A stretch of 51,352 nt of DNA from CALVLD01 sp964467585 (GTDB taxonomy: Bacteria; Bacillota; Clostridia; Christensenellales; CAG-138): contig CAYXRF010000012.1 of assembly GCA_964467585.1 (NCBI GenBank), positions 1-51,352 of the forward strand, in the 5' to 3' direction. The first letter of the stretch is position 1; each line of letters opens with the position of its first letter. This document shows, one piece after another, positions 25,119-33,175 of this stretch. The notes under the pieces were generated by a model. It was not told the origin of the DNA. It was given only the letters and a program-made list of their open reading frames with translations, and ran no database searches. Position numbers and translations under genes: made by a program.

Positions 25119-26177
25119 ATGAAAAAAATCGTCTCTTTCATACTTGTCGCAGCGCTTGCCGTCGGCGCCCTTGCGCTTGCGGGATGCAAGGATAAAGTCC
25201 CCGGCCCCACAGAAGTTGATTACGGCAGTGCAAAATACATCGAATACACGCTTGATCCCGACTTCACATTTTGGTATCTCGATTGCTTTACCCAATCCTC
25301 CGATGAGGGCGACACGTTTGTCGCCAACACAGACGACAACAATGGCGTATTGATGTTTGAAGTCGGCACGCTTGACGAATCGCGCCCTTACGCCAATGTC
25401 GCCGCCTACACGGACGATGAGGCGAAGGCGATGCTGCGTATAGCACTTGGGCTTGTTTCCTCACAAAATGCCGATTACGAATATAAGGATTTTGAATTTA
25501 CCGTGGGTGAATACATCCATATGTATATGTATGTGGTTGCCACCTATCACGAATCGGGCGAAATTCAAAGCATTTATATCGAAAAGTTCATACTCCCAAA
25601 TTCCACCGTTTACACTCTGCATTCATTCATACCCTCTTCCGCAATCGAAAAATATGGCGTTCCCTTCAAGGATGCAGCACTTACCGCTTCAGTACCCGTT
25701 GTTACGGAGGAGCCTGTCGCCGTTGTTCCCGAAAACTACACCCATTACACCAACGGGCTTGTATCCTTTGATTACTGTGGGCTTTTCTCCGGCAAAACGG
25801 AGGAGGGCAGCTTTATGCTTTTCGGCACGACGGGCGCTGCGCTGATGTATTACGAGATTGCCCGGCTTAAGGACGGATACAGCTATGAGGGCATGACGGC
25901 TCTTTCCGATGAGGAGCTTACCGCGTACATTGCCGTATTCTCCGGGCTTACTCCGGATTCGGTTGAAACGCTTACCGCCGTTGATATGGGCGGCTATATC
26001 CGCATTGACATCGTTTTTCGCACGGTGGGCGCAACCGCCTGTATGAATGCCATAACCACTCAGTTTATTCTTGCCGATGGCACAACCCACACGATAGTCG
26101 GTTATATGGCGGAGGAGCAGCTTGAGTTCTATCCGCAGCGAGCCATTACAAACATCAACTTTACACCTGCAAGCTGA
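25119..26177 (+). CDS. Predicted lipoprotein inside the lysine fermentation operon
   Basis: 352 aa. The signal peptide ends in the lipobox LALAGC, so the mature protein would be tethered to the outer face of the membrane. I do not recognise a domain. The mature part appears to be two related halves of about 140 residues, each with a pattern of YxxYT/SF...F, GxLMFE/ALMYYEIA, an acidic T/S-D-D/E-E-A helix start and a C-terminal FILxxxTxxT strand. It sits between kdd and kamA, 13 bases before kamA, and is on the operon strand. That suggests co-expression, but a substrate-binding role would be a guess. Confidence 0.7.
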   Translation: MKKIVSFILVAALAVGALALAGCKDKVPGPTEVDYGSAKYIEYTLDPDFTFWYLDCFTQSSDEGDTFVANTDDNNGVLMFEVGTLDESRPYANVAAYTDDEAKAMLRIALGLVSSQNADYEYKDFEFTVGEYIHMYMYVVATYHESGEIQSIYIEKFILPNSTVYTLHSFIPSSAIEKYGVPFKDAALTASVPVVTEEPVAVVPENYTHYTNGLVSFDYCGLFSGKTEEGSFMLFGTTGAALMYYEIARLKDGYSYEGMTALSDEELTAYIAVFSGLTPDSVETLTAVDMGGYIRIDIVFRTVGATACMNAITTQFILADGTTHTIVGYMAEEQLEFYPQRAITNINFTPAS

Positions 26178-26190
26178 AAGGAGCATTAAT

Positions 26191-27468
26191 ATGGTCACGA
26201 TTAATAAAAGTCGCGCTCACGGGCTTTTTGCAGACGTTCCCGATGAGCTTTGGAACGATTGGCACTGGCAGGTAGCCAACCGCATTGAAACGCTTGAGGA
26301 TCTCAAAAAATACATCAGCCTCACCCCTGAGGAGGAGGCGGGCGTTGCAAAGTGCCTCGGCACTCTGCGCATGGCGATAACCCCGTATTATCTTTCGCTG
26401 ATTGACCCTCTCGACCCATACGACCCTGTACGCCGTCAGGCGATTCCCACCGCGGCGGAGCTTTATCAGGCGCCTGAGGATCAGCTTGACCCTCTGCATG
26501 AGGATACCGATTCCACCGTGCGCGGGCTTACTCACCGCTATCCCGACCGCGTGCTTTTTCTTGTAACAGACCAATGCTCAATGTATTGCCGTCATTGCAC
26601 ACGCCGCCGCTTTGCGGGTCAGACGGATACCGCCGTGCCCGACTGTCAGGTTGAGGCGTGCCTTGACTATATCCGCAAGCATGAGGAGGTCAGGGACGTT
26701 CTGCTTTCCGGCGGAGACGTTCTTATGATAAGCGACGAAAAGCTTGAATACATCATTTCTGAGCTGCGCAAGATTGACCACGTTGAGATTGTTCGCCTCG
26801 GCAGCCGCACACCCGTTGTTATGCCGCAGAGGATAACGCCGGAGCTTTGCAATATGCTGAAGAAATACCATCCCATCTGGCTTAACACGCATTTCAACCA
26901 CCCCAATGAGATAACCGAGGAGAGCCGCGACGCCTGCGCAAGGCTTGCGGACGCGGGCATTCCCCTTGGCAACCAGTCCGTGCTGCTGCATGGCGTTAAC
27001 GACTGCGTTCATGTGATGAAAAAGCTCGTTCAGGCGTTGGTTTATATCCGCGTGCGCCCGTATTACATCTATGTATGCGACCTGTCAATGGGGCTTTCGC
27101 ACTTCCGCACCCCCGTTTCAAAGGGTATCGAGATAATCGAGGGGCTTCGCGGTCACACAAGCGGTTACGCCGTGCCCACATTTGTGGTTGACGCACCGGG
27201 CGGCGGCGGCAAAACTCCCGTTATGCCCAATTATGTTATCAGCCAGACCCCCAGAAAAACAATCCTTCGCAATTTTGAAGGCGTCATAACCACCTACACC
27301 GAGCCTGACCACTATGAGGACGACTGCCATTGTGAGGAGTGCCGCAAGGCGCGTGCGCTGCAGGAAAGCTTCATTGGCGTGGCGGGGCTGGAGCAGGGCA
27401 GGCTTGACGGTGCTATCGCGCTTGAGCCCAAGGGGCTTGCAAGGCTTGAGAGGGGTCATCATGAGTGA
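26191..27468 (+). CDS. kamA: Lysine 2,3-aminomutase
   Basis: 425 aa from the ATG at 26191 with AAAGGAGC 7 bases upstream. This radical SAM, PLP-dependent enzyme turns L-lysine into L-beta-lysine, the first step of the pathway. The cluster motif CSMYCRHC gives C129, C133 and C136. PLP is held by K341 in PGGGGKTPV, the position equivalent to the known PLP lysine. A Cys-rich C-terminal segment (CHCEECRKAR) matches the zinc-site region of clostridial KamA. The stop lies inside the start of kamD. Confidence 0.97.
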   Translation: MVTINKSRAHGLFADVPDELWNDWHWQVANRIETLEDLKKYISLTPEEEAGVAKCLGTLRMAITPYYLSLIDPLDPYDPVRRQAIPTAAELYQAPEDQLDPLHEDTDSTVRGLTHRYPDRVLFLVTDQCSMYCRHCTRRRFAGQTDTAVPDCQVEACLDYIRKHEEVRDVLLSGGDVLMISDEKLEYIISELRKIDHVEIVRLGSRTPVVMPQRITPELCNMLKKYHPIWLNTHFNHPNEITEESRDACARLADAGIPLGNQSVLLHGVNDCVHVMKKLVQALVYIRVRPYYIYVCDLSMGLSHFRTPVSKGIEIIEGLRGHTSGYAVPTFVVDAPGGGGKTPVMPNYVISQTPRKTILRNFEGVITTYTEPDHYEDDCHCEECRKARALQESFIGVAGLEQGRLDGAIALEPKGLARLERGHHE

Positions 27469-29014
27469 TAAGCTCCATCTTGACCAACAAAACGTAATTC
27501 AAGCGCGTGAATCGGCGCGACACATAGCTTCGGATACACAGCGATTTATCGATGCGCATACCACCGTTACCGTTGAACGCACCGTATGCCGTCTGCTTGG
27601 CATTGACGGCATAAACGCCGTTGACGTTCCTCTGCCCAATGTTGTTGTAGATCACATACTTGAAAAGGGTCTGCTTGGCGTTGGCGCGGCTTACACCATT
27701 GGCAACGCCATGGCGGAAACAGGGCTTTCGCCCCAACAGATTGCCGAGGCGATTGATGCGGGTGAGCTTGACCTTTCAAAGCTGCCCCCGCACACCGAGG
27801 AGCAGATCAGGGCGGCGATAATTCCCGAGGCTGCCGCAAACGTCATGCGCATTCAAAAAAATGTTGATAAGCGCAACGAATATCTTGCCGATTACGGCGA
27901 CAAAACAGACCCGTACCTCTATGTTATCGTTGCCACAGGCACTATATATGAGGATATCACGCAGGCGACAGCCGCGGCGCGTCAGGGTGCGGACATAATT
28001 GCCGTTATCCGTACCACCGGGCAGAGTCTTCTCGATTATGTCCCCTATGGCGCAACCACCGAGGGCTTTGGCGGCACTTATGCCACGCAGGAGAACTTCC
28101 GTTTGATGCGTGCCGCGCTTGACAAGGTTGGTGAGGAGCAGCGGCGTTACATCCGCCTCTGCAATTATTGCAGCGGGCTGTGTATGCCCGAGATTGCCGC
28201 GATGGGTGCGCTGGAGCGTCTTGACGTTATGCTCAATGACGCTCTCTACGGCATACTTTTCCGTGATATCAATCCGCAGCGAACCATAATCGACCAGTAC
28301 TTCTCCCGCGTGATAAACAGCTTTGCGGGAGTTATCATCAACACGGGTGAGGATAACTATCTCACCACCGCCGACGCCGTTGAGGAGGCGCACACCGTTC
28401 TGGCGTCCCAGTTCCTAAACGAGCAATTCGCGCTCTGCGCGGGTCTGCCCGAGGAACAGCAGGGCTTGGGGCATGCGTTTGAAATATCGCCCGACGTTCA
28501 AAACGGTTTTCTTTTTGAGCTTGCGCAGGCGCAAATGGCACGTCAGATATTCCCCAAAGCACCGCTCAAATATATGCCGCCCACTAAGTTTATGACGGGC
28601 GATATATTCCGCGGACAGGTTCAGGATGCACTGTTCAATATGGTCACTATAATGACCAATCAACGGCTGCACCTGTTGGGTATGCTCACCGAGGCAATCC
28701 ATACGCCGTTTATGAGCGACCGTGCGCTCTCAATCGAAAACGCACAGTACATATTCCGCACGATGCACGACCTTGGCGATGATATCGAATTCAAGCGCGG
28801 CGGCATTATGGAGACTCGCGCAAATGAGGTTTTGCAAAAAGCGACCGACCTGCTTGCTGAAATTGAGCGCATTGGGCTGTTCTCCACGCTTGAGCGCGGC
28901 ATATTTGCCGATATCAAACGCTCCCGCGACGGCGGCAAGGGGCTTTCCGGCGTAACTCAAAAGGACGAATGCTATTTCAACCCGTTTATCGAGCTTATGA
29001 AAAGGAGTGTGTAA
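27461..29014 (+). CDS. kamD: Beta-lysine 5,6-aminomutase alpha subunit
   Basis: 517 aa from the ATG at 27461, preceded by AGAGGGG and overlapping the kamA stop by 8 bases. With KamE it moves the terminal amino group of beta-lysine to carbon 5, using adenosylcobalamin and PLP. Family stretches such as RTTGQSLLDYVPYGATTEGFGGTYATQENFRLMR and PPTKFMTGDIFRG are intact. Length is normal and no frameshift is seen. Confidence 0.97.
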   Translation: MSDKLHLDQQNVIQARESARHIASDTQRFIDAHTTVTVERTVCRLLGIDGINAVDVPLPNVVVDHILEKGLLGVGAAYTIGNAMAETGLSPQQIAEAIDAGELDLSKLPPHTEEQIRAAIIPEAAANVMRIQKNVDKRNEYLADYGDKTDPYLYVIVATGTIYEDITQATAAARQGADIIAVIRTTGQSLLDYVPYGATTEGFGGTYATQENFRLMRAALDKVGEEQRRYIRLCNYCSGLCMPEIAAMGALERLDVMLNDALYGILFRDINPQRTIIDQYFSRVINSFAGVIINTGEDNYLTTADAVEEAHTVLASQFLNEQFALCAGLPEEQQGLGHAFEISPDVQNGFLFELAQAQMARQIFPKAPLKYMPPTKFMTGDIFRGQVQDALFNMVTIMTNQRLHLLGMLTEAIHTPFMSDRALSIENAQYIFRTMHDLGDDIEFKRGGIMETRANEVLQKATDLLAEIERIGLFSTLERGIFADIKRSRDGGKGLSGVTQKDECYFNPFIELMKRSV

Positions 29015-29017
29015 AAT

Positions 29018-29806
29018 ATGAGCAGCGGACTTTATAACACCCACAAAACCGATTTTGACACACACCTCGACCCAACACGCATCAAAGCTTACGGCGATAC
29101 CATGAATGACGGCAAGGTGCAGTTTTCGTTCACTCTGCCCGTCAAAAATGACGAAAAGGGCATGGAGGCTGCGCGTCATCTTGTGCGCAAGATGGGCGTT
29201 GACGAGCCTAACGTCACTTGTGCCAAAACGCTTGACAGTGAGTTTACCTTTTATGTCGTTTACGGCTCCGTCTCCCACTCCGTTGACTATACCAATATCC
29301 ACGTTCAGGTTGTTGAAGAAGAAACCATGTCGATGGAGGATACCGATGAGTATATCCGCGACCACTTTGGACGCAAAATCATTATGGTGGGCGCTTCCAC
29401 AGGCACAGACGCGCATACCGTCGGTATCGACGCCATTATGAACCGCAAGGGCTTTGCCGGTCATTACGGGCTTGAGCGCTACGACATGATCGAAGCATAT
29501 AACCTCGGCGCTCAGGTTCCCAATGAGGAGTTCGTTAAAAAAGCCGTTGAGCTTGACGCCGATGTGCTGCTTGTCTCCCAAACCGTTACCCAGAAGGATA
29601 TCCACATACAGAACCTTACCGAGCTTGTTGAGCTGCTTGAAGCCGAAGGTCTGCGCAGTCGGTTTGTGCTCTGCTGCGGCGGCGCACGCATTACCCATGA
29701 GCTTGCCAAAGAGCTTGGCTATGACGCCGGCTTCGGCTCCGGCTCGTATGCCGATGACGTCGCTACCTTTGCCGTTACCGAAATGGTTAAGCGCGGGATG
29801 AAATAA
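29018..29806 (+). CDS. kamE: Beta-lysine 5,6-aminomutase beta subunit
   Basis: 262 aa. This is the cobalamin- and PLP-binding subunit. The B12 motif DxHxxG is seen as D131-A-H133-T-V-G136, and K144 follows in MNRKG. Both H133 and K144 fall at the residue numbers known to bind cobalamin and PLP in the Clostridium sticklandii enzyme. It begins 3 bases after kamD and ends the operon; the hairpin-rich repeats start 8 bases later. kamB, kamC and a CoA-transferase pair often linked to this pathway are absent here. Confidence 0.97.
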   Translation: MSSGLYNTHKTDFDTHLDPTRIKAYGDTMNDGKVQFSFTLPVKNDEKGMEAARHLVRKMGVDEPNVTCAKTLDSEFTFYVVYGSVSHSVDYTNIHVQVVEEETMSMEDTDEYIRDHFGRKIIMVGASTGTDAHTVGIDAIMNRKGFAGHYGLERYDMIEAYNLGAQVPNEEFVKKAVELDADVLLVSQTVTQKDIHIQNLTELVELLEAEGLRSRFVLCCGGARITHELAKELGYDAGFGSGSYADDVATFAVTEMVKRGMK

Positions 29807-29813
29807 CCGTTGC

Positions 29814-30120
29814 GATCGGGACGTTAGGTACGATTGGTACGATTGGTACGATTGGTACGATGGGACGATGGTACGTTTGGAGGCTCTGCCTCCAAGCCTC
29901 CGGCAGGGATTGCATCCCTGCACCCGCAAATATAAACCGTTGTTGATTGCAGCTGCATAATGCTAATTAATTGTTTTTTCAAAGCCGCATATTTGCGCAA
30001 CAGCGCAAATATGCGGCTAAAATAATGAATTTATTTTTGTTTGAAGCAGCGCTTCAGCTTGCCTTCAATTTGTTTTTCGGAAGGTTTGGAAACGCTTTTT
30101 ATAAAAAAGCAGTTTCCAAT
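29814..30120. repeat. Hairpin-rich tandem repeat, copy 1 (diverged)
   Basis: This copy opens with four consecutive GGTACGATT 9-mers (the last slightly altered), then GGAGGC-TCT-GCCTCC, then GCAGGGAT-TGC-ATCCCTGC. It carries a perfect 15-bp inverted repeat around GCCGCATATTTGCGC (29981-30014), then GAAGC-AGC-GCTTC and a long TTTGTTTTTCGGAAGG segment. Compared with copies 2 and 3 it has extra sequence between the ATCCCTGC hairpin and the 15-bp palindrome. Short ORFs across it are by-products of the repeat. Its hairpins may end transcription of the kam operon. Confidence 0.85.
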
Positions 30121-30373
30121 CGGAACGATTGGTACGATTGGGACGATGGGACGATGGTACGTTTGGAGGCTCTGCCTCCAAGCCTCCGGCAGGGATTGCA
30201 TCCCTGCACCCGCAAAGTATTTAATTGACTTTCAAAGCCGCATATTTGCGCAACAGCGCAAATATGCGGCTATAATAATGGATTAAATTTTGTTTGAAGC
30301 AGCGCTTCAGCTTGCCTTCAATTTGTTTTTCGGAAGGTTTGGAAACGCTTTTTATAAAAAAGCAGTTTCCAAT
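30121..30373. repeat. Hairpin-rich tandem repeat, copy 2 (253 bp)
   Basis: 253-bp unit starting CGGAACGATTGGTACGATTG and ending AAGCAGTTTCCAAT. It is apparently identical to copy 3 along its length. It holds the same hairpin set as copy 1: GGAGGC/GCCTCC, GCAGGGAT/ATCCCTGC, the 15-bp GCCGCATATTTGCGC palindrome and GAAGC/GCTTC. Confidence 0.92.
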
Positions 30374-30626
30374 CGGAACGATTGGTACGATTGGGACGAT
30401 GGGACGATGGTACGTTTGGAGGCTCTGCCTCCAAGCCTCCGGCAGGGATTGCATCCCTGCACCCGCAAAGTATTTAATTGACTTTCAAAGCCGCATATTT
30501 GCGCAACAGCGCAAATATGCGGCTATAATAATGGATTAAATTTTGTTTGAAGCAGCGCTTCAGCTTGCCTTCAATTTGTTTTTCGGAAGGTTTGGAAACG
30601 CTTTTTATAAAAAAGCAGTTTCCAAT
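30374..30626. repeat. Hairpin-rich tandem repeat, copy 3 (253 bp)
   Basis: Exact-looking second copy of the 253-bp unit. Identity of copies 2 and 3 over the whole length points to a recent duplication or to ongoing homogenisation. Confidence 0.92.
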
Positions 30627-30656
30627 CGTACCCCGTACCCCGTACCCCCCGTACAA
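30627..30656. repeat. GTACCCC short tandem repeat closing the array
   Basis: CGTACCC is repeated about four times with small length changes right at the end of the array, touching the stop codon of the hbd gene. It has the same GTAC core as the 9-mers that open each copy but a different filler sequence, like the CGTACTTGCC run at the window start. Confidence 0.75.
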
Positions 30657-31499
30657 TCAATACGCAAAGAATCCTCTGCCGGTTTTGCGTCCGAGGAGGT
30701 TAGCGCGCACCATTTTTTTAAGGAGCGGATGAGCGCGATACTTAGGGTCTTTAGTTTCAGCGAACAGAGTATCCATAATGGCAAGCACGACGTCCAGCCC
30801 GATAAGGTCGCCCAGTGCGAGTGGTCCCATGGGGTGATTTGCGCCGAGCTTCATGGCGGTGTCGATATCTTCGGGTGATGCGACGCCTTCGGCGACAAGC
30901 CCGATTGCCTCGTTAATCATGGGGATGAGTATACGGTTGACGACAAAGCCGGGTGCTTCCTGAACCTGCACGGGTGTTTTGCCGATATTGGCGCTCAATT
31001 CAAACACGGCGTTAAAGGTGTCGTCAGTGGTGTGAATACCGCGTATGACCTCAACCAGCTTCATAACGGTAGCGGGATTAAAGAAGTGCATACCAATGAA
31101 CTTGCCGGGGCGGGTAGTAGCGGCGGCAATTTCGGTTATGGATATTGATGAGGTATTGGACGCAAAAATGGTTTTTTCGGGACATATGGAGTCCAGATTG
31201 CGGAATACGGTTTTTTTGACGTCCACATTCTCGATAATGGCTTCAATAATAAGGTCGGCGTCCTTGGCGTTGTCGTACTGAGTTGTGAACTCAATGCCAT
31301 TGACAAGCGCGTCCATTTCGGGTTGGGACAGCTTGCCCTTTTCAACGCGGCGTGACAGCCCCTTGGCAAGCCTTGCGGCGGAGCGTTCGATTATGGCGTC
31401 CGTCATGTCGTATACGGAAACGGCATAGCCCGCGGTGCAGAACACCTGGGCGATATCAAGCCCCATAGTCCCCGCGCCTACAACAAATATGTTTTTCAT
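30657..31499 (-). CDS. hbd: 3-hydroxybutyryl-CoA dehydrogenase
   Basis: 280 aa, the length of clostridial Hbd. It interconverts acetoacetyl-CoA and 3-hydroxybutyryl-CoA in butyrate formation. The N-terminal dinucleotide motif GAGTMG (residues 8-13) is followed by the family patterns SNTSSISITEIAAATTRPGKFIGMHFFNPATVMKLVEVI and GANHPMGPLALGDLIGLD. AAGGAGAT precedes the ATG. It lies 20 bases after the crotonase gene on the same strand, so the two form a small operon that converges on the kam operon. Confidence 0.94.
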   Translation of the reverse strand: MKNIFVVGAGTMGLDIAQVFCTAGYAVSVYDMTDAIIERSAARLAKGLSRRVEKGKLSQPEMDALVNGIEFTTQYDNAKDADLIIEAIIENVDVKKTVFRNLDSICPEKTIFASNTSSISITEIAAATTRPGKFIGMHFFNPATVMKLVEVIRGIHTTDDTFNAVFELSANIGKTPVQVQEAPGFVVNRILIPMINEAIGLVAEGVASPEDIDTAMKLGANHPMGPLALGDLIGLDVVLAIMDTLFAETKDPKYRAHPLLKKMVRANLLGRKTGRGFFAY

Positions 31500-31519
31500 G
31501 TGGTTATCTCCTTAAAAGG

Positions 31520-32290
31520 TTATTTTCCTGTAAATTCTGTTCGGGGCTGCTTTGCGGCAAACGCCGTCATTGCCATTTTTTGATCGTCGGTGTCAAAGCA
31601 CGCGCCGAACAGCGCGGCTTCCGCCTCAAGGTCGTCGGCAAGGTTGCGTGAGACAAAGCGTCGAACAGCAGCTTTTGCGGCGCGAACGGCGACGGGCGCG
31701 TTGGCAGCGATAGTCTGTGCAAGCGCCATTGCCTCATCCATAAGCGTATCCTGCGGCACTGTTTTGTCCACAAGCCCTATGCGCTCCGCCTCGGCGGCAG
31801 ATATGGTTTTTGCAGTGAGAATAAGCTCCATTGCGTGGGACGTCCCCACCGTGCGCGCAAGCCGCTGCGTGCCGCCAAAGCCGGGTGTAATGCCCAAGCC
31901 GACCTCGGGCTGACCAAACTTTGCACGCTCGCCCGCAATGCGGATGTCCGCGCAAAGCGCAAGCTCACAGCCGCCGCCAAGCGCATACCCGTTGACCGCC
32001 GCGATAACCGGCATGGGCAAATTTTCAACCGCACAGAACGCCTTATGCCCCAGCATACCAAACTCACGCCCCTGAGCGGCGTCAAGCTCCTTCATCTCCG
32101 CGATGTCCGCTCCCGCAACAAACGCCTTGCCCGCGCCCGTTATGATAAGGCAGCGTATGTCGCTTTGGTGGGCAATACCCTCCGCCACAACGGCAAGCTC
32201 CGCAAGCCCCGCACTGTTAAGAGCGTTCAACGCCTCCGGACGCGAAACAGTAAGCAATCCGACATGACCTTGCTTTGACAAATTGAACAT
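31520..32290 (-). CDS. crt: Enoyl-CoA hydratase / crotonase
   Basis: 256 aa. It hydrates crotonyl-CoA to 3-hydroxybutyryl-CoA. Crotonase-fold features are clear: the oxyanion-hole segment AFVAGADIAEM, then NGYALGGGCELALCADIRIA with one catalytic Glu in the GGCE region, and FGQPEVGLGITPGFGGTQRLAR with the second. GGAGGGTCGAA precedes the ATG. Lysine fermentation yields crotonyl-CoA, so this enzyme and Hbd connect that pathway with the acetyl-CoA to butyrate route, though they may serve acetyl-CoA only. Confidence 0.92.
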   Translation of the reverse strand: MFNLSKQGHVGLLTVSRPEALNALNSAGLAELAVVAEGIAHQSDIRCLIITGAGKAFVAGADIAEMKELDAAQGREFGMLGHKAFCAVENLPMPVIAAVNGYALGGGCELALCADIRIAGERAKFGQPEVGLGITPGFGGTQRLARTVGTSHAMELILTAKTISAAEAERIGLVDKTVPQDTLMDEAMALAQTIAANAPVAVRAAKAAVRRFVSRNLADDLEAEAALFGACFDTDDQKMAMTAFAAKQPRTEFTGK

Positions 32291-32321
32291 TTCGACCCTC
32301 CGTACATATTTCTACTAATAC

Positions 32322-32350
32322 ATTATAACGTATTTTCACTGCCTTGGCAA
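32322..32350 (-). promoter_or_regulatory. Promoter of the crt-hbd operon
   Basis: On the minus strand TTGCCA (32350-32345) and TATAAT (32327-32322) are 17 bases apart, ending 31 bases before the crt start codon. Good match to the sigma-A consensus. Confidence 0.75.
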
Positions 32351-32405
32351 TTACTTTTTAACTGCACGATGCTTATGATACAGGCGTTTTGCCAAAAATG
32401 CAAAT

Positions 32406-32443
32406 ATCAAAAAGGGATAGCCTCATTTCAAAGAGGATATCCC
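32406..32443 (-). terminator. Intrinsic terminator after the Pro/Gln-repeat protein gene
   Basis: On the minus strand GGGATA-T-CCTC pairs with GAGG-C-TATCCC (one internal mismatch), followed by TTTTTGATATTT. It closes the plsY-nfeD-floA side of the region. The rest of the 32291-32461 gap holds only the crt promoter. Confidence 0.8.
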
Positions 32444-32461
32444 GTAAAGCTTGCGGCTTTT

Positions 32462-33079
32462 TTATTGCACACACTTTGGCTTGCCGAGAATCTCGGCAAA
32501 TATCATGCCCTGAACAAGCGGCGGCTGCTTTTGAATCTGCGCGATCAGCTTGCGCGCACCCTCGGGCGAGCCTGCAGGCTTCTGTGCCGAAGCTTCAGCA
32601 ACAACGCCCCCCGCCGCAGTGGGCACAGACGGGCTTATCGGCGGCCGCGCCGAATAACCCTCCGCAGGCACAACCGTTTGCGCATGCTTTGACTGCGGAA
32701 TATTCTTGTGCATATTTGACTTTTGCATGGGCTGAGTGCGCTCAAGCGTTTGCTTTGGCATGATTGCGCGGCGTTCGCTCTCAGTCTGCATTGATTCCGG
32801 CCGCATATCCTCTGCACGCATTGACGGCCCGTTTGTCTGCCCCTCGGCGGGACGCGCCTGCTGCTGGTACTGCGCGGGGCGCTGCTGCGGATACTGCGCG
32901 GGGCGCTGCTGCGGGTACTGCGCGGGGCGCTGCTGCGGATACTGTGCGGGGCGCTGCTGCGGGTTTGGCTCCTCTTGGTGATTCTGCTGCTTTGCCTGCT
33001 GCTTTGCCGCCTTTGCGAATGTGGAAACGATCGAAATCACAACACCGATTACAATCAGTATCGGGATAAAACCTTCCAT
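32462..33079 (-). CDS. Single-pass membrane protein with PQQRPAQY repeats
   Basis: 205 aa from the ATG at 33079 (MEGFIPILIVIGVV), set by AAAGGAGG upstream. One membrane helix at ~4-22 is followed by a Gln/Ala/Lys stretch and four near-perfect octapeptides PQQRPAQY (24-bp DNA units, about 32860-32960). A Pro/Ser-rich linker and a short C-terminal helix (GARKLIAQIQKQPPLVQGMIFAEIL) complete it. I recognise no enzyme family. It is the last gene of the group that includes floA and nfeD, so it may be a partner or effector of the flotillin microdomain; this is inference from position. Confidence 0.72.
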   Translation of the reverse strand: MEGFIPILIVIGVVISIVSTFAKAAKQQAKQQNHQEEPNPQQRPAQYPQQRPAQYPQQRPAQYPQQRPAQYQQQARPAEGQTNGPSMRAEDMRPESMQTESERRAIMPKQTLERTQPMQKSNMHKNIPQSKHAQTVVPAEGYSARPPISPSVPTAAGGVVAEASAQKPAGSPEGARKLIAQIQKQPPLVQGMIFAEILGKPKCVQ

Positions 33080-33175
33080 TAATATGTGTCCTCCTTTCAC
33101 AGGAATGGAGTGACGAACCCTGCCCGATTGTAAAAGAAGGGGGGGAAGGGGTTAATCGGGCAGGGGGAGCTTGGC

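Noticed and set aside
29814..30656. CRISPR array
   Set aside because: The 9-base GTAC units and the 253-bp units have no spacer/repeat alternation of CRISPR size, and no cas genes are present.
29971..30732. Repeated 60- to 85-codon ORFs between kamE and hbd
   Set aside because: They recur every 253 bases as by-products of the repeat array and read through perfect hairpins. No ribosome sites are present.
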